Notes under the pieces: generated by a model
The model's input: the letters and a program-made list of their open reading frames with translations, nothing else
Databases searched by the model: none
What the model was told of the DNA's origin: nothing
Shown: piece after piece, positions 45,992 to 56,116 of the stretch
Numbering within the stretch: the stretch's first letter is position 1
Layout: every line of letters starts with the position of its first letter
Origin: Phlebotomus papatasi
Lineage: Eukaryota; Arthropoda; Insecta; Diptera; Psychodidae
Direction of reading: 5' to 3'
Assembly (NCBI RefSeq): GCF_024763615.1
Contig: NC_077222.1
Location: 46,500,001-46,564,000, forward strand
DNA length: 64,000 nt
Made by a program: the position numbers and the translations under genes

Positions 45992-46491
45992 NNNNNNNNN
46001 NNNNNNNNNNNNNNNNNNNNNNNNNNNNNNNNNNNNNNNNNNNNNNNNNNNNNNNNNNNNNNNNNNNNNNNNNNNNNNNNNNNNNNNNNNNNNNNNNNNN
46101 NNNNNNNNNNNNNNNNNNNNNNNNNNNNNNNNNNNNNNNNNNNNNNNNNNNNNNNNNNNNNNNNNNNNNNNNNNNNNNNNNNNNNNNNNNNNNNNNNNNN
46201 NNNNNNNNNNNNNNNNNNNNNNNNNNNNNNNNNNNNNNNNNNNNNNNNNNNNNNNNNNNNNNNNNNNNNNNNNNNNNNNNNNNNNNNNNNNNNNNNNNNN
46301 NNNNNNNNNNNNNNNNNNNNNNNNNNNNNNNNNNNNNNNNNNNNNNNNNNNNNNNNNNNNNNNNNNNNNNNNNNNNNNNNNNNNNNNNNNNNNNNNNNNN
46401 NNNNNNNNNNNNNNNNNNNNNNNNNNNNNNNNNNNNNNNNNNNNNNNNNNNNNNNNNNNNNNNNNNNNNNNNNNNNNNNNNNNNNNNNNNN
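45992..46491. other. 500-N assembly gap
   Basis: Exactly 500 N, starting within a dispersed inverted-end repeat. Probably a placeholder of unknown true size; it may hide upstream exons of the sugar transporter. Confidence 0.97.
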
Positions 46492-47210
46492 AATCCGCCA
46501 TGTCTGCAAAATGATAGCACTTAATCAACAAGAAACAATTTCTATCATTACCATCTTTTATGGCACAATGAAGTACATTACATACATATTAGTAATTTCT
46601 ACTCCCTCTCCTGGAATATAAATCTATATTGCCTACTTTTATTGGCGAGATTACTTGATTTTCATGGTTCCAAACAATTGCCCGTTGTCTTTGCATGAAA
46701 TAATATACACATGCCTTCAATTTTTGAGTTAAGTATATGAGTTAGATTAAAGTACACCTTCCAGGCCAGCCGGATTATATCTATCTGTATTGTGTTGTCT
46801 CTCGCTAAGTTCATCGTCTATCAAAAGGATTTGTATTGCGATTATAAAAAAATATTTCCAACAAAAGTTCACATTGAACCATATAACTCACAGCACTTAA
46901 CAAAAAAAAACGGAATTTTTAAACTTCTTCATAGAGATAATAAACAGTAAACTAATTGATTTTCAAAACATAAAGTTAATTAAAATAATAAATATTATTA
47001 ACACGAAGGTTATAATCTCTTGAACTTCATGGAAAACTCTGTAAAATATAATTATAATAATAATAACAATAATGAAGAACTATGCCTTCCCGCAAGGGGA
47101 TTTCAAAATATGTAATTATATTATTTACATTTATACAGGGATAGGGTTGTCAATCCCATGTCCCGTGGAATCAAGTGCAGTGGAGTTCATTGGATACAAT
47201 CTAAACACCT
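46492..47210. other. intergenic, nothing recognised
   Basis: AT-rich. A short (TAA)n tract lies at 47050-47070. No exon or transposon ends found. Confidence 0.4.
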
Positions 47211-48062
47211 TTAACCCTTTAAGGACTATTGGATCCCCTGTGACCCATAGAAACAATTATTCTTTCTAATTACTTAAAATTATTTTTTTTCTAATGTTTG
47301 TGCATAATCGTAAAGTAGAAAGTTGTAGGAATCTAGAACATTTTTTGCAAATCCCCAGCTATTTGCTATGTAGTAAATATTTAAGCTGAAAAGTGACGAA
47401 TTTTCGAATAACCGCACTGATAAATATTTTTATTTTATCTTTATATTTCCATTTTTTTTTAAGCAAAACCATTTTGGGAATAGGAAATACAATAATTATA
47501 GCATTAGATTGAAAATTATGGGGTCTCAGTGGCGCAATAGGCAAGACCGTTGGTTCTTGAGCGGATGAGATCTCTGACTCGACTCTCACAGTTGTGAGTT
47601 AGAGTCCCGCCCGGTGCAAAGATCTGAATGTTTAGAAAAACACATTGTCACTGTGATATAACGTAATAAAAATGCACCGCCTCTGCCCAAAAAACTTCGG
47701 AAGCATGGAAGAAGCATCCACATCACGGGGAAGGCGCTCCTGGGCGGGGTCTACACATGGATTTAGCGGATTCCTCCAACACGGGATACAACAGCAACAA
47801 TATAACATTGTAACAAGTATTCCGACACGATTAATAATAATAATAATTGAAAATTATATCATTCATTGGTATAGTCAGAAACAATACTAAACTTTTAAGC
47901 TATTACTGTCCCCATCGTTCATAGGAGCAAAAAATACACCAAAATAGACTTTGTTGGATTTTCCAAGGTTAGATGAAGAACATTTTATTAATTTTATTAA
48001 CCGATTTCATTTTTATTGTTAATTTTTGGTCAGCGAAAAGTGTCTCGTCCTCAAAGGGTTAA
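47211..48062. mobile_element. TTAA-flanked MITE, CCCTTTAA family, copy 3, split by a SINE
   Basis: Begins TTAACCCTTTAAGGAC and ends CGTCCTCAAAGGGTTAA. The interior matches copies at 19755 and 35451 in reverse orientation (CCCCATCGTTCATAGGAGCA, ATTTTTGGTCAGCGAAAAG). It is 852 bp because a SINE is inserted at 47520-47846. Confidence 0.8.
47520..47846 (+). mobile_element. tRNA-derived SINE with 11-bp target duplication
   Basis: Head GGGGTCTCAGTGGCGCAATA with A box (GTGGCGCAATAGG) and B box (GTTAGAGTCCCG) in tRNA spacing. A body of about 200 bp follows, then a tail ending in TAATAATAATAAT. TTGAAAATTAT stands at 47509-47519 and again at 47847-47857, the target-site duplication of LINE-driven insertion. 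The clean duplication implies a fairly recent event, later than the MITE it sits in. Confidence 0.85.
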
Positions 48063-48375
48063 CATCAGAAAAATTCCTGATCACCTAAAGAGGAATCATT
48101 ACCCATTATAATACAATTAACCGCTATTTTTTATCTCATAAAATTTCCATTTTGCGAAAACATAATTATGAGAATTTACGTCTCGTTACTTAATTGCTGA
48201 TTAAAAAAAAAACGATTAAAGATTCAGAAGAACTCTCACTCAAGTCGGATCAAGGATCAACAAACTTCATAATACATACCTCTTGCATTACAGTTAATTT
48301 TTTCGTTCGTTAAATTTTGAGATATTTTAGAAATTAGGATGATTAGGATAACTGTGTCAAATTTCAGTAAGCTTG

Positions 48376-48558
48376 CAATGTCGGCCACTTTTTTTGCTAC
48401 TCAAATTTTCAATAATTTTTGGTTTTTACATTTGGTTTTGCAAAAAATATTTCTTTGAAGAACGATATGATGTGAAAAAGGCTGGAACAATTCCGGAAGG
48501 GGAAGGACCTATCTATGAGAGTCAATGGTGCCGAAATATTACCCAACGCTATGCCTAA
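48376..48558 (+). pseudogene. possible retrocopy of a small membrane protein
   Basis: Open frame with a hydrophobic stretch (FLLLKFSIIFGFYIWF) followed by a charged tail (YDVKKAGTIPEGEGPIYESQ) and RNITQRYA. An ATG in another frame at 48379 would start MSATFFATQIFNNFW, so a frameshift may separate start from tail. An A-rich run (48594-48619) follows closely. This suggests an intronless retrocopy. I do not recognise the protein; it may be chance. Confidence 0.3.
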
Positions 48559-49489
48559 ATTTTTATTAATTTTAAAATGTATTAAGAATTATTTTGAAAA
48601 AAAAAAACAAAAACGACAAACTGTCTACAACAAGGTTGTAAATAACACTTCTCAAAAAGAAGTAACAAAAAAAATCAATTTGTATTAAAAATATCACATT
48701 TCAAATTTAAACTTTTTGACGCGTACATGCAACTATGTTGGAATTTGTTACAGTTACCCTATCTAGGCGGATATTTATATTTATTTGAATTATTGCTTCA
48801 CAACTTTAAAAATTCAAAAGTTCGAGAAAAAGATTGATTAATTTATAAAATTGATTAATAATAAGATCTTTTTTTTAAATATGGTTCTTACTTTTCTTGT
48901 TAAAAAAAAACCGTTAATACTAAAGCAATGAATCAAATATTTTGCAAAACAGCACTCATGTGATAACTCGTCATGATAATGAATTCGAATGGCTTGAGCT
49001 TTTATAATGATTCATAAATCACCTCAAAAGCTTTCCCATTATTAGTCATATAATGATAAAAAAATTGAATTTCAATTAAACCAACCTAAAATAAATTAAT
49101 TCAGGAGTATTACTCCAGAGACCCTCCGACAATATTCGTGCGTGACCTTGTATGGCTGGATTATTTTTCTGTTAGGTTTTCCATTAGGAGATAACTTTTG
49201 AACTATTGAACTTTTTTTCAAGACTCAATTCTTATGTCCTTCCTAGACACACTTACGACTAAAGTCCAGAGACGACTATATAAGCTAGTTCATAGCCAAG
49301 TCAGTTCCTGAGACACTACAAATTAGGATTATAGCATTCACTGGTATCCACAAAACATAACTTTCCTGGGTTTTTATGCAGATGTTTTTACTGAAATGCA
49401 CTAATACTCCTTTGAAAATGAAACTATTTGTCCTATTTGTAATATCATGTCTCAGTATACGTGCAATAATTATTGTTAACACTGTGCGA

Positions 49490-50769
49490 CAAAATTTAGG
49501 TTTTTGTGGGTGTTTGTGTTTCTGACGAGAGTGCCAAAACTTGTTAGAGGGTTATTTAGGGATCTCAAATCTGAAGTCCGTTTGTCCGGGTCACGTCTGG
49601 ATTTTTTTAAATATACATTTTTAGTTTTTTGCTGTTTTCTAAAATTCAAAAATTTATATCTCCGGTTCTAATTATCCGGCGGAAGTCACATAAAGGTAAA
49701 ATGACGCGTAATTTCATCCTCTATAACTCTTGTGAACATATCAAGAACCTACGATGAAAATAAAGTATATTTTTTAAAGATTTTTTAAAAAAGTGCACCC
49801 AAAATTGTGCATTTTTCTGTGATTTTTCCATCTTATAATAACTCTCCCACTTAGATAGAACATTTTATATGCCAACTACTATGCCTAAAAGTGAGTAAAT
49901 TTAATATTCTTTCATTACTTTTTAGTTTGAATTTTCTATCTTAATTTATTTATTCACAATAATTTATATATATAATTATAATAGTATCTTTGTCTAACCT
50001 ACTGAAGAGCATTGTCTTTTGCACTCGCCTTACACATTTCATATAAGAGGTGAAATGAAGGAAAGAGACGTATATAGAGATAGAGAGAGAAGAATAGTTG
50101 TTATCAGTGAAAAAAAAAACTATTTTTCTCTCTCTATTTCTATATAGGTCTCTTTCTTTCATTTCTCCTCTTTTTATATGAAATGTGTAAGTAAGAGTGC
50201 AAAAGAGAATGCTCTTCAATAGGTTAGACAAAGATACTATTATAATCATTATAATAATAAGAGATTATAATGCATTTTATTTTCAAGAAATTATTGTGAA
50301 TAAACGAATTAAGATAGAAAATTCAAACTAAAAAGTAATGAAAGAATATTAAATGTACTCACTTTTAGGCATAGTAGTTGGCATATAAAATGTCCTATCT
50401 AAGTGGGAGAATTATTATAAGATGGAAAAAAACGGAAAAAACACAGAAAAATGCACAATTTTGGGTGCACTTTTTCAAAAAATCTTTAAAAAAATACACT
50501 TTATTTTCATCGTAGGTTCTTGGTATGTTCACAAGAGTTATAGAGGATGAAATTACGCGTCATTTTGGCTTTATGTGACTTCCACCGGATAATTAGAACC
50601 GGAGATATAAATTTTTGAATTTTAGAAAATAGCAAAAAACTAAAAATGCATATTTAAAAAAATCCAGACGTGACCCGGACAAACGGACTTCAGATTTGAG
50701 ACCCTTAAATGACCCTCTAACAAGTTTTGGCACTCTCGTCAGAAACACCCACAATGTGTCGCACAGTGT
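49490..50769. mobile_element. 1.28-kb near-perfect palindrome
   Basis: Ends CACTGTGCGACA and TGTCGCACAGTG with TAA directly outside both. The two arms (about 600 bp each) are inverted copies throughout, e.g. TCCGTTTGTCCGGGTCACGT against ACGTGACCCGGACAAACGGA, meeting around 50095-50130. CACTG ends and a 3-bp duplication would suit a CACTA-like or Harbinger-like non-autonomous element. Less similar outer arms (49298-49489 and 50770-51010) extend the fold. No coding potential. Confidence 0.82.
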
Positions 50770-51010
50770 AATTAGAATTATATGTGAGATGGAAGCTAAC
50801 TCGCGACATAAGCCAATTTAGGCAATTCTAGTGAATAATTCTTGTTGTTAAATGTGAATTGTGAAGTAAATTTAAAAGTAGTTTCTATTTCAAAGGACTT
50901 ACTAGTGCATTTCAGTAGAAATACCTGCATAAAAACCCACGAAAGTTATGTTTTGTGAGTGCCGCAAAATGTTAAGCCTCGTTTGTAGTGTCTCAGGATA
51001 GAGTGAATTT

Positions 51011-52187
51011 TAGCGAGGTTAAAATTTTCTTTTTATATGAGTCAGTTGTAATCGTTTCAGAAATGTCATTTTCACAATTCCAATTGCCATTTCGGCAGAA
51101 ATAAATAAATAAATCTACTCAAGAATAACCTAATTTTAAAATTTCACCTTTTGCTATTCTTCAAGATTCAAAAAGTTCAAAAATAAAAATTGAAAATAAA
51201 TTGTTGTGTTAAACACAAATTAAAAAAATCAGTGTCATATTTTTGTCTTTCATTTATTCATTTCATTTAAATTTGCAAATTGATTTTTTTTTTAATGTTT
51301 TTCTCTGTCACTGATATTTTTGCAGTCATTCAAGACATTTTGTGTTACGGTAACATCAAATACGAAGATTGCATTTATATTTCTCAATATTATGGTACTA
51401 CATAATATTCAACAAAATTCTTCTTCATATCCTTTTTGCCATCATTTTATAGCATATCTCTTTGACTATTTCAATTGTAATATTGGAGATAAATGGTTTA
51501 TACAAAGAACAGTTGCTTATATGAATACATAGATCCTTTTTTCGCTTGTTCACCATGATTATTTTTTATATAATTTATTTCAGTTTGCTTGCATCTGTTT
51601 TTTTCGTATTAAATTTACTCGTCAAATAAAATTACACAGCAACTTAAATTTTTCTTGATTCAAAGTTTGAAAAAAAAAAATATGACGAAAAGTATGAATC
51701 ATATTTATTCAATTCATGATGTTTTATTGAATTTCTGTGACCGCAAATACCGTACATTTAATTACTGAATTAATCTCCATAAAAATAATTTTAACAATAA
51801 AAAATCAAATCAAAAAGGATGTTACAAGAAATCGATGTGTAACCATGTATTTCATCCATGTTCTTTTCCTATTTATTATATTTTAAATAAATTCAGTCCT
51901 TTGATTTTTCCAGTTTTTTTTCTAGTTAACTAATAATTTAGGAAATAATTTAATAGTAAATTATAGTATACATTGAGAAGTACTCTACTATGTGCCCCTT
52001 TTTAGGTTACGCTAAATAAGACAGTTTTAAAACTTATTTTATATTTACAACAAAGTTTTCTTAATGAATAGATTCATTAGATTTGTGTAATAGTTTTCCT
52101 TCTCATTTTATGAACTATTCGATTTTTTTTTATTTGCAGGAATATTTTTTTTTAAATTAAATATACATACATTTATGAAGTGTTGAT
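51011..52187. other. 3' flank of the polyQ-protein gene
   Basis: AT-rich, no gene recognised. On the minus strand AATAAA at 52129-52134 lies 54 nt after the TAA that ends the extended reading frame and is a candidate polyadenylation signal. Confidence 0.45.
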
Positions 52188-53027
52188 TTAAAATGAGTCT
52201 CCCACAAACCATGGATGCACCCATGGTGCCGACGGTGGGGGTGTGGGGGGATAGATTGTGGGCGATGGTAGAGCACATGAACGTGCTGCCCCCGTGTCGT
52301 GAACAGATCCAGCCACATTTGGCACTTGTAAATGATAAGAATTGTTTCCGGCAACACATGCACCACTAGATGCACTACCACCCGATGCACCACCAGTTGT
52401 TGCCCCAGCCGGAAAATGAGACGCCGCGGCGGCAACAGCAGCCGCATATATAGCATTTTGCTGATGCTGCTGAATGTGCTGATGATGATGTTCATTCAAT
52501 GATGAAAACGGTGACGGTGGCGGAATGTATGATGAATTTCTGTTCACTGACGCTGCAACTGTTTCTGTATTTGGATAGCTCATAGCATTGTAACTAGCAG
52601 CCACAGCCAGAGCTGATGGTGAATAGTAATCGAGCTTCTCATTCTGGTAGCGACATGCCGAATACAATTTTTTACTACCATCATGATGGTGATGATGATG
52701 ATGGTAGTTACTAGGAGGTACTGGTGGTGATGGAAATTGTGTCAATTGAGCCAAATTGTGAGCCTTTTCAGCCGTCTCTAATGCTAAACTTGTTCTAACA
52801 CTTGGATATTGCGCAGAAAAATCTGACAAGATATTTCTCCATGAATTCTCATTTCCACTGCTATCTGTTGTACCTCGATTTCCAGTAATGTTACTGCTAC
52901 TGTTGCTACACAAATTAGCACTGGTACCACTATTTCCATTATTGTCATTGCTTTTTGTGATATTTGTGTGATTTTCCCCGGAAACAATTGCATTCTGGGG
53001 GCTTGTTGTTACCCCCCACCCCGTTTC
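52188..53027 (-). CDS. 279-codon in-frame extension after the TAG (candidate readthrough)
   Basis: Directly after the TAG at 53028-53030 the same frame continues without a stop for 279 codons, to a TAA. It begins ETGWGVTTSPQNAIVSGENH and contains NSWRNILSDFSAQYPSVRTS, a run of seven His near 52700, Ala-rich AIYAAAVAAAASHF, Gly/Ser-rich stretches, and ends YPPTPPPSAPWVHPWFVGDS then F. In DNA this AT-rich a chance open run of this length is very unlikely, and the GC-rich Ala/Gly/Pro codons mark it as protein coding. There is no good splice acceptor between the stop and the extension. It is probably translated by readthrough, editing of the stop, or an unusual splice. Confidence 0.75.
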   Translation of the reverse strand, partial: ETGWGVTTSPQNAIVSGENHTNITKSNDNNGNSGTSANLCSNSSSNITGNRGTTDSSGNENSWRNILSDFSAQYPSVRTSLALETAEKAHNLAQLTQFPSPPVPPSNYHHHHHHHDGSKKLYSACRYQNEKLDYYSPSALAVAASYNAMSYPNTETVAASVNRNSSYIPPPSPFSSLNEHHHQHIQQHQQNAIYAAAVAAAASHFPAGATTGGASGGSASSGACVAGNNSYHLQVPNVAGSVHDTGAARSCALPSPTIYPPTPPPSAPWVHPWFVGDSF

Positions 53028-53187
53028 CTAGCTGATCCTTGCCCTCTTGTGTGCAGGCTGCTCCTGAGGTTGACTTCGCACCATATACTTAAGTTGTGGC
53101 ATGAAATTAATGATATCACGCACCAACACTAGAGCCATATTCTCCATTCCATGGTGACCATATTCTTGGAATACTTTCAATTGACTC
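53028..53187 (-). CDS. polyQ/polyH protein, penultimate-domain exon ending at TAG
   Basis: After the acceptor ATTCTGCAG (exon base 53187) the frame continues the preceding exon (AG|G gives Arg): SQLKVFQEYGHHGMENMALV then LVRDIINFMPQLKYMVRSQP and KRARIS, then TAG. It completes the conserved-looking helical region begun in the upstream exon and ends in a basic KRAR motif that could serve nuclear import. Taken literally the protein stops here, but the frame is open beyond the TAG (52188-53027). Confidence 0.8.
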
Positions 53188-53344
53188 CTGCAGAATATAG
53201 AATAAAAGTGAAAATATACATTAATTTGTAAATTTATTATCAATTTTCTGTCGATATGTGCACATCTCATAAGTGTTTATGAACCGATAGTTTTAATCCA
53301 AATTGTATTCTTTGACTTCAGCATTTTAAAGAGGTGTTTGACAT

Positions 53345-54030
53345 TTTACTGCTCGAACTCAAAGAGAGAGCAGTTATATAATCGACTTTTTTTCAACTTT
53401 GCACTGTTCTGGAGCTTAAACGGTAAGAGATATCGACTTCCGGTCTTCGGTGACCTTTCCTCAAATGACAGTATCTCGTGCCCAACCTCTTTATTTCCCC
53501 CCCCCTCCCCTTTCATACGTTCCCTATCCCTCAAAAATAGGTCAAAAATGAGGTTTTTCCAATTTTGCAAAAAAATGGCCCAAGTTTTTTCAATGATTTT
53601 TGGATATGTCTTAGAGCTAGTCCTGGCGAACATTTCGTCCAAACATATCTATGACCGGAAAATTCGCCATTTTGAATTATTGAAGGTCAAAGTTCAATCA
53701 CTTTGGAGGATCCGTTTTTCAACCGATTTGGTTAAATTTGGATTTTTTGGAAAGATATTGAAATTTTGAATAATTTTACATCCCATATTATTAACATTCC
53801 CGAAAAACAAAGTTTTTCCAATTTTGCAAAAAATTGGCCCAAGCTTTTTCAATGATTTTCGAATATGTTTTAGAGCTAGTCCAGTCGAACATTTCACCCA
53901 AACATACCTATGACCGGAAAATTCGCCATTTTGAATTATTGAAGGTCAAAGGTCAACTTCTTTGGAAGTCTCATTTTTCAACCGAATTGGTTAAATTTGG
54001 ATTTTTTGGAAAGGTATTGAAATTCTGAAT
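53345..54030. repeat. repeat with 259-bp tandem duplication in intron
   Basis: Starts TTTTACTGCTCGAACTC, the end motif of the family at 15545. Two tandem units (about 53553 and 53812) share GCAAAAAA-TGGCCCAAG, AGAGCTAGTCC, CCGGAAAATTCGCCATTTTG and TTTGGATTTTTTGGAAAG. Open frames across it are repeat artefacts. Confidence 0.65.
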
Positions 54031-54124
54031 CCGACTGCATCGGTCATAATCCGTGATGGATTGGGAATGTAACGGTAATAGCTCTGTTTTAAAAATTAAT
54101 GATAAAAATTGTTTTTCGCACTTG

Positions 54125-54552
54125 TTTTTAAAAAGAAAGAATTTTTATCTATTATGGGGTCGCGGGGAGCCACTGTCAAAGACACGTCTTAACGGTCACA
54201 GAATTTAAATTCTTTACATTAATTCTTTGCAAACTCCATTGATTTAGATAGAGTAATTATCCAAGAACACAAATTGGCAACCGGAATTCAAATTAGGAAA
54301 GAGACTGAAGGCCAATTTTAACAAATTCGACGGGATGCCAAATTTTTCATCCGCCATTTTGTGCAAAAATTTTGCATGACTTTCCACAAAGCGAGAAAAG
54401 AACAACAAAATGTATTTCCAATTAATTGAAGGACTAAAGTAGCTAAAAATTCATTCCCTACAGCAATTCAGATAACAATTACCCCAGAATAAATCATCTA
54501 AAATCACTCAGTTTGCGTATGATGTATAATACCATGGTAAGGAATGGGTTAA
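54125..54552. mobile_element. TTAA MITE, CCCATTC family, copy 2 (left end lost)
   Basis: Matches 41650-42106 in the same orientation up to TACCATGGTAAGGAATGGGTTAA. The left TTAACCCATTC end is not found, so this copy is truncated. Confidence 0.6.
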
Positions 54553-55129
54553 GTAATTTCTTAATGGCTTTCTCATTGTCTATAAACACGATTAAATCTT
54601 CAGTAACCCTATGTGCGTACAAAAAATATGCTAACGAAGAGGACTTTCTCGTGAGTTCGAGCATTTCGCAAAGCTGGGACGCTTTGCCATCTCTTTTTAA
54701 ATCATATGAATTTATAAAATAACTTTATAAAATCGCACTTCTGCTATCGTACATATTAGCATTTCTTTAAGTTTCTTTTAATATCACAATCTATATTCTA
54801 ATACAATAAGTATTTATATATTATGATTGATGCAGAAAAATGGCATGAAAGGCACTTATCCAGTAGTGGTAAGACCAGTGGCCTCTCAACATTCATTTTT
54901 CCATACATTTTTGCACACAGGCACTGAAACCTAATGACAATTTTTTTTCTAAAGTTAATTGACTTACTGATATGCTATAATTCGAAATTGTGCATTAAAA
55001 GCTATCTCAAAATACATATTTCATAATGTTCGCTGAATTAATACAACAACTACGAGCAAATTTGTTTGATAGACTCTACACACTATAGAGAAAATTATGT
55101 CCATATTGAAACAAATTCTTTATGGCCTC

Positions 55130-55242
55130 TACACACTACAGAAATTTATGTGCATATTGAAACAAATTCCCTATACGCTTGTGCAGGATACACTCTTCAA
55201 TATATGGACATAAATTTCTCTAGTGTGTATAGGAGGCCATAA
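55130..55242. repeat. small inverted repeat (TATGGCCTC family)
   Basis: TATGGCCTCTACACACTACA pairs with TAGTGTGTATAGGAGGCCAT. Arms of about 45 bp. A third partial copy is at 55070-55120. Probable MITE. Confidence 0.55.
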
Positions 55243-55277
55243 GTTGTGATGCAATATCTGCAAAATTTTTACAAGTA

Positions 55278-56116
55278 GGGTAAATGTCCTAATTCAAAAC
55301 CATTTCCAGACGCTTTAACTTTGACAGAAGATTCAACACATTAAGTTCAATTTTTTCTGAAGAGAATTACATAAATTTGCTCCTTGACTCTTCTAGAATG
55401 TTACTGTTTAGTGAAAATTCTTTAGATATAATTTGAAAATTTCTTAAATACAAGAAAAATACGCGAGCGTAAAATGCTTCTATTGGAAATAAATTAATCC
55501 AAATGGAGACAAGGGAAAGTTTCTAATTGGAGACAAACAGTGAAAGTGAAATCGCGACGAAAGGCTTCCAAAACCTTGTTGAGTTGTTCTTGAGTGCAGG
55601 ATTTGTTCTTATTCCTGGTCTTTTCTCCTTTCCCATCTAAAACAATAAGAAAATTTCTTTAAAAAAAAATCATATTTCCGGGGTTTCCTATTGAAGCATT
55701 TGCAGACACTTCAGAAAAACCCTTTTTGTTCACGAAATAGGTAATTATTTCATTTGAAAACTTCACGTACTGTTAACAATGAAGATTAGCACTTCATTTA
55801 ACTAAAATTAGCCAGAAATATGACATAAATGTTATACAAAATGAATAAACAACAGTCACCTCATTGTGTTTTTCATTGTGAAAAGGTGAAAAGGTACACT
55901 TTTAATTTTTCTGAAAAATTAACAAATTAAAATTTGTGAATATGAATGGATTTTCGCATTATTTAGAGCAAAATTAACTAAATAATGAAACTGAGGTATA
56001 GAAAATATATAAATATAGTAATTAAGTACTGTATTATCATGAAAACAATGACGTTTCCATTTGGAATAGCGAAAAATTTCCATTTGGAGCAAGTTTTGAA
56101 TTAGCTTTATTTACCC
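55278..56116 (-). mobile_element. TA-flanked element with HTH_psq fragment, copy 2
   Basis: Inverted relative of 29271-30140, from GGGTAAATGTCCTAATTCAA to TTTACCC with TA outside. On the minus strand at about 55515-55620 it reads KNKSCTQEQLNKVLEAFRRD then FTFTVCLQLETFP. The helix-turn-helix start is thus preserved in two copies with a few substitutions. Located in the intron of the polyQ-protein gene. Confidence 0.75.

Noticed and set aside
45825..46621. Five long open frames across the second gap
   Set aside because: They consist almost wholly of N and start or end in repeat sequence.
47520..47620. tRNA gene
   Set aside because: A tRNA-like head only; the unit continues 200 bp to a TAA-repeat tail and has an 11-bp target duplication, so it is a SINE.
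49950..50249. 99-codon minus open frame
   Set aside because: It lies across the centre of the palindrome, and its two halves are complementary repeats.
52108..52993. Three further minus frames over the extension exon
   Set aside because: They are shadows of the 52188-53027 frame, which alone is in phase with the upstream exons.
53338..54028. Four overlapping open frames of 64-143 codons
   Set aside because: They arise from the 259-bp tandem repeat and occur on both strands equally.
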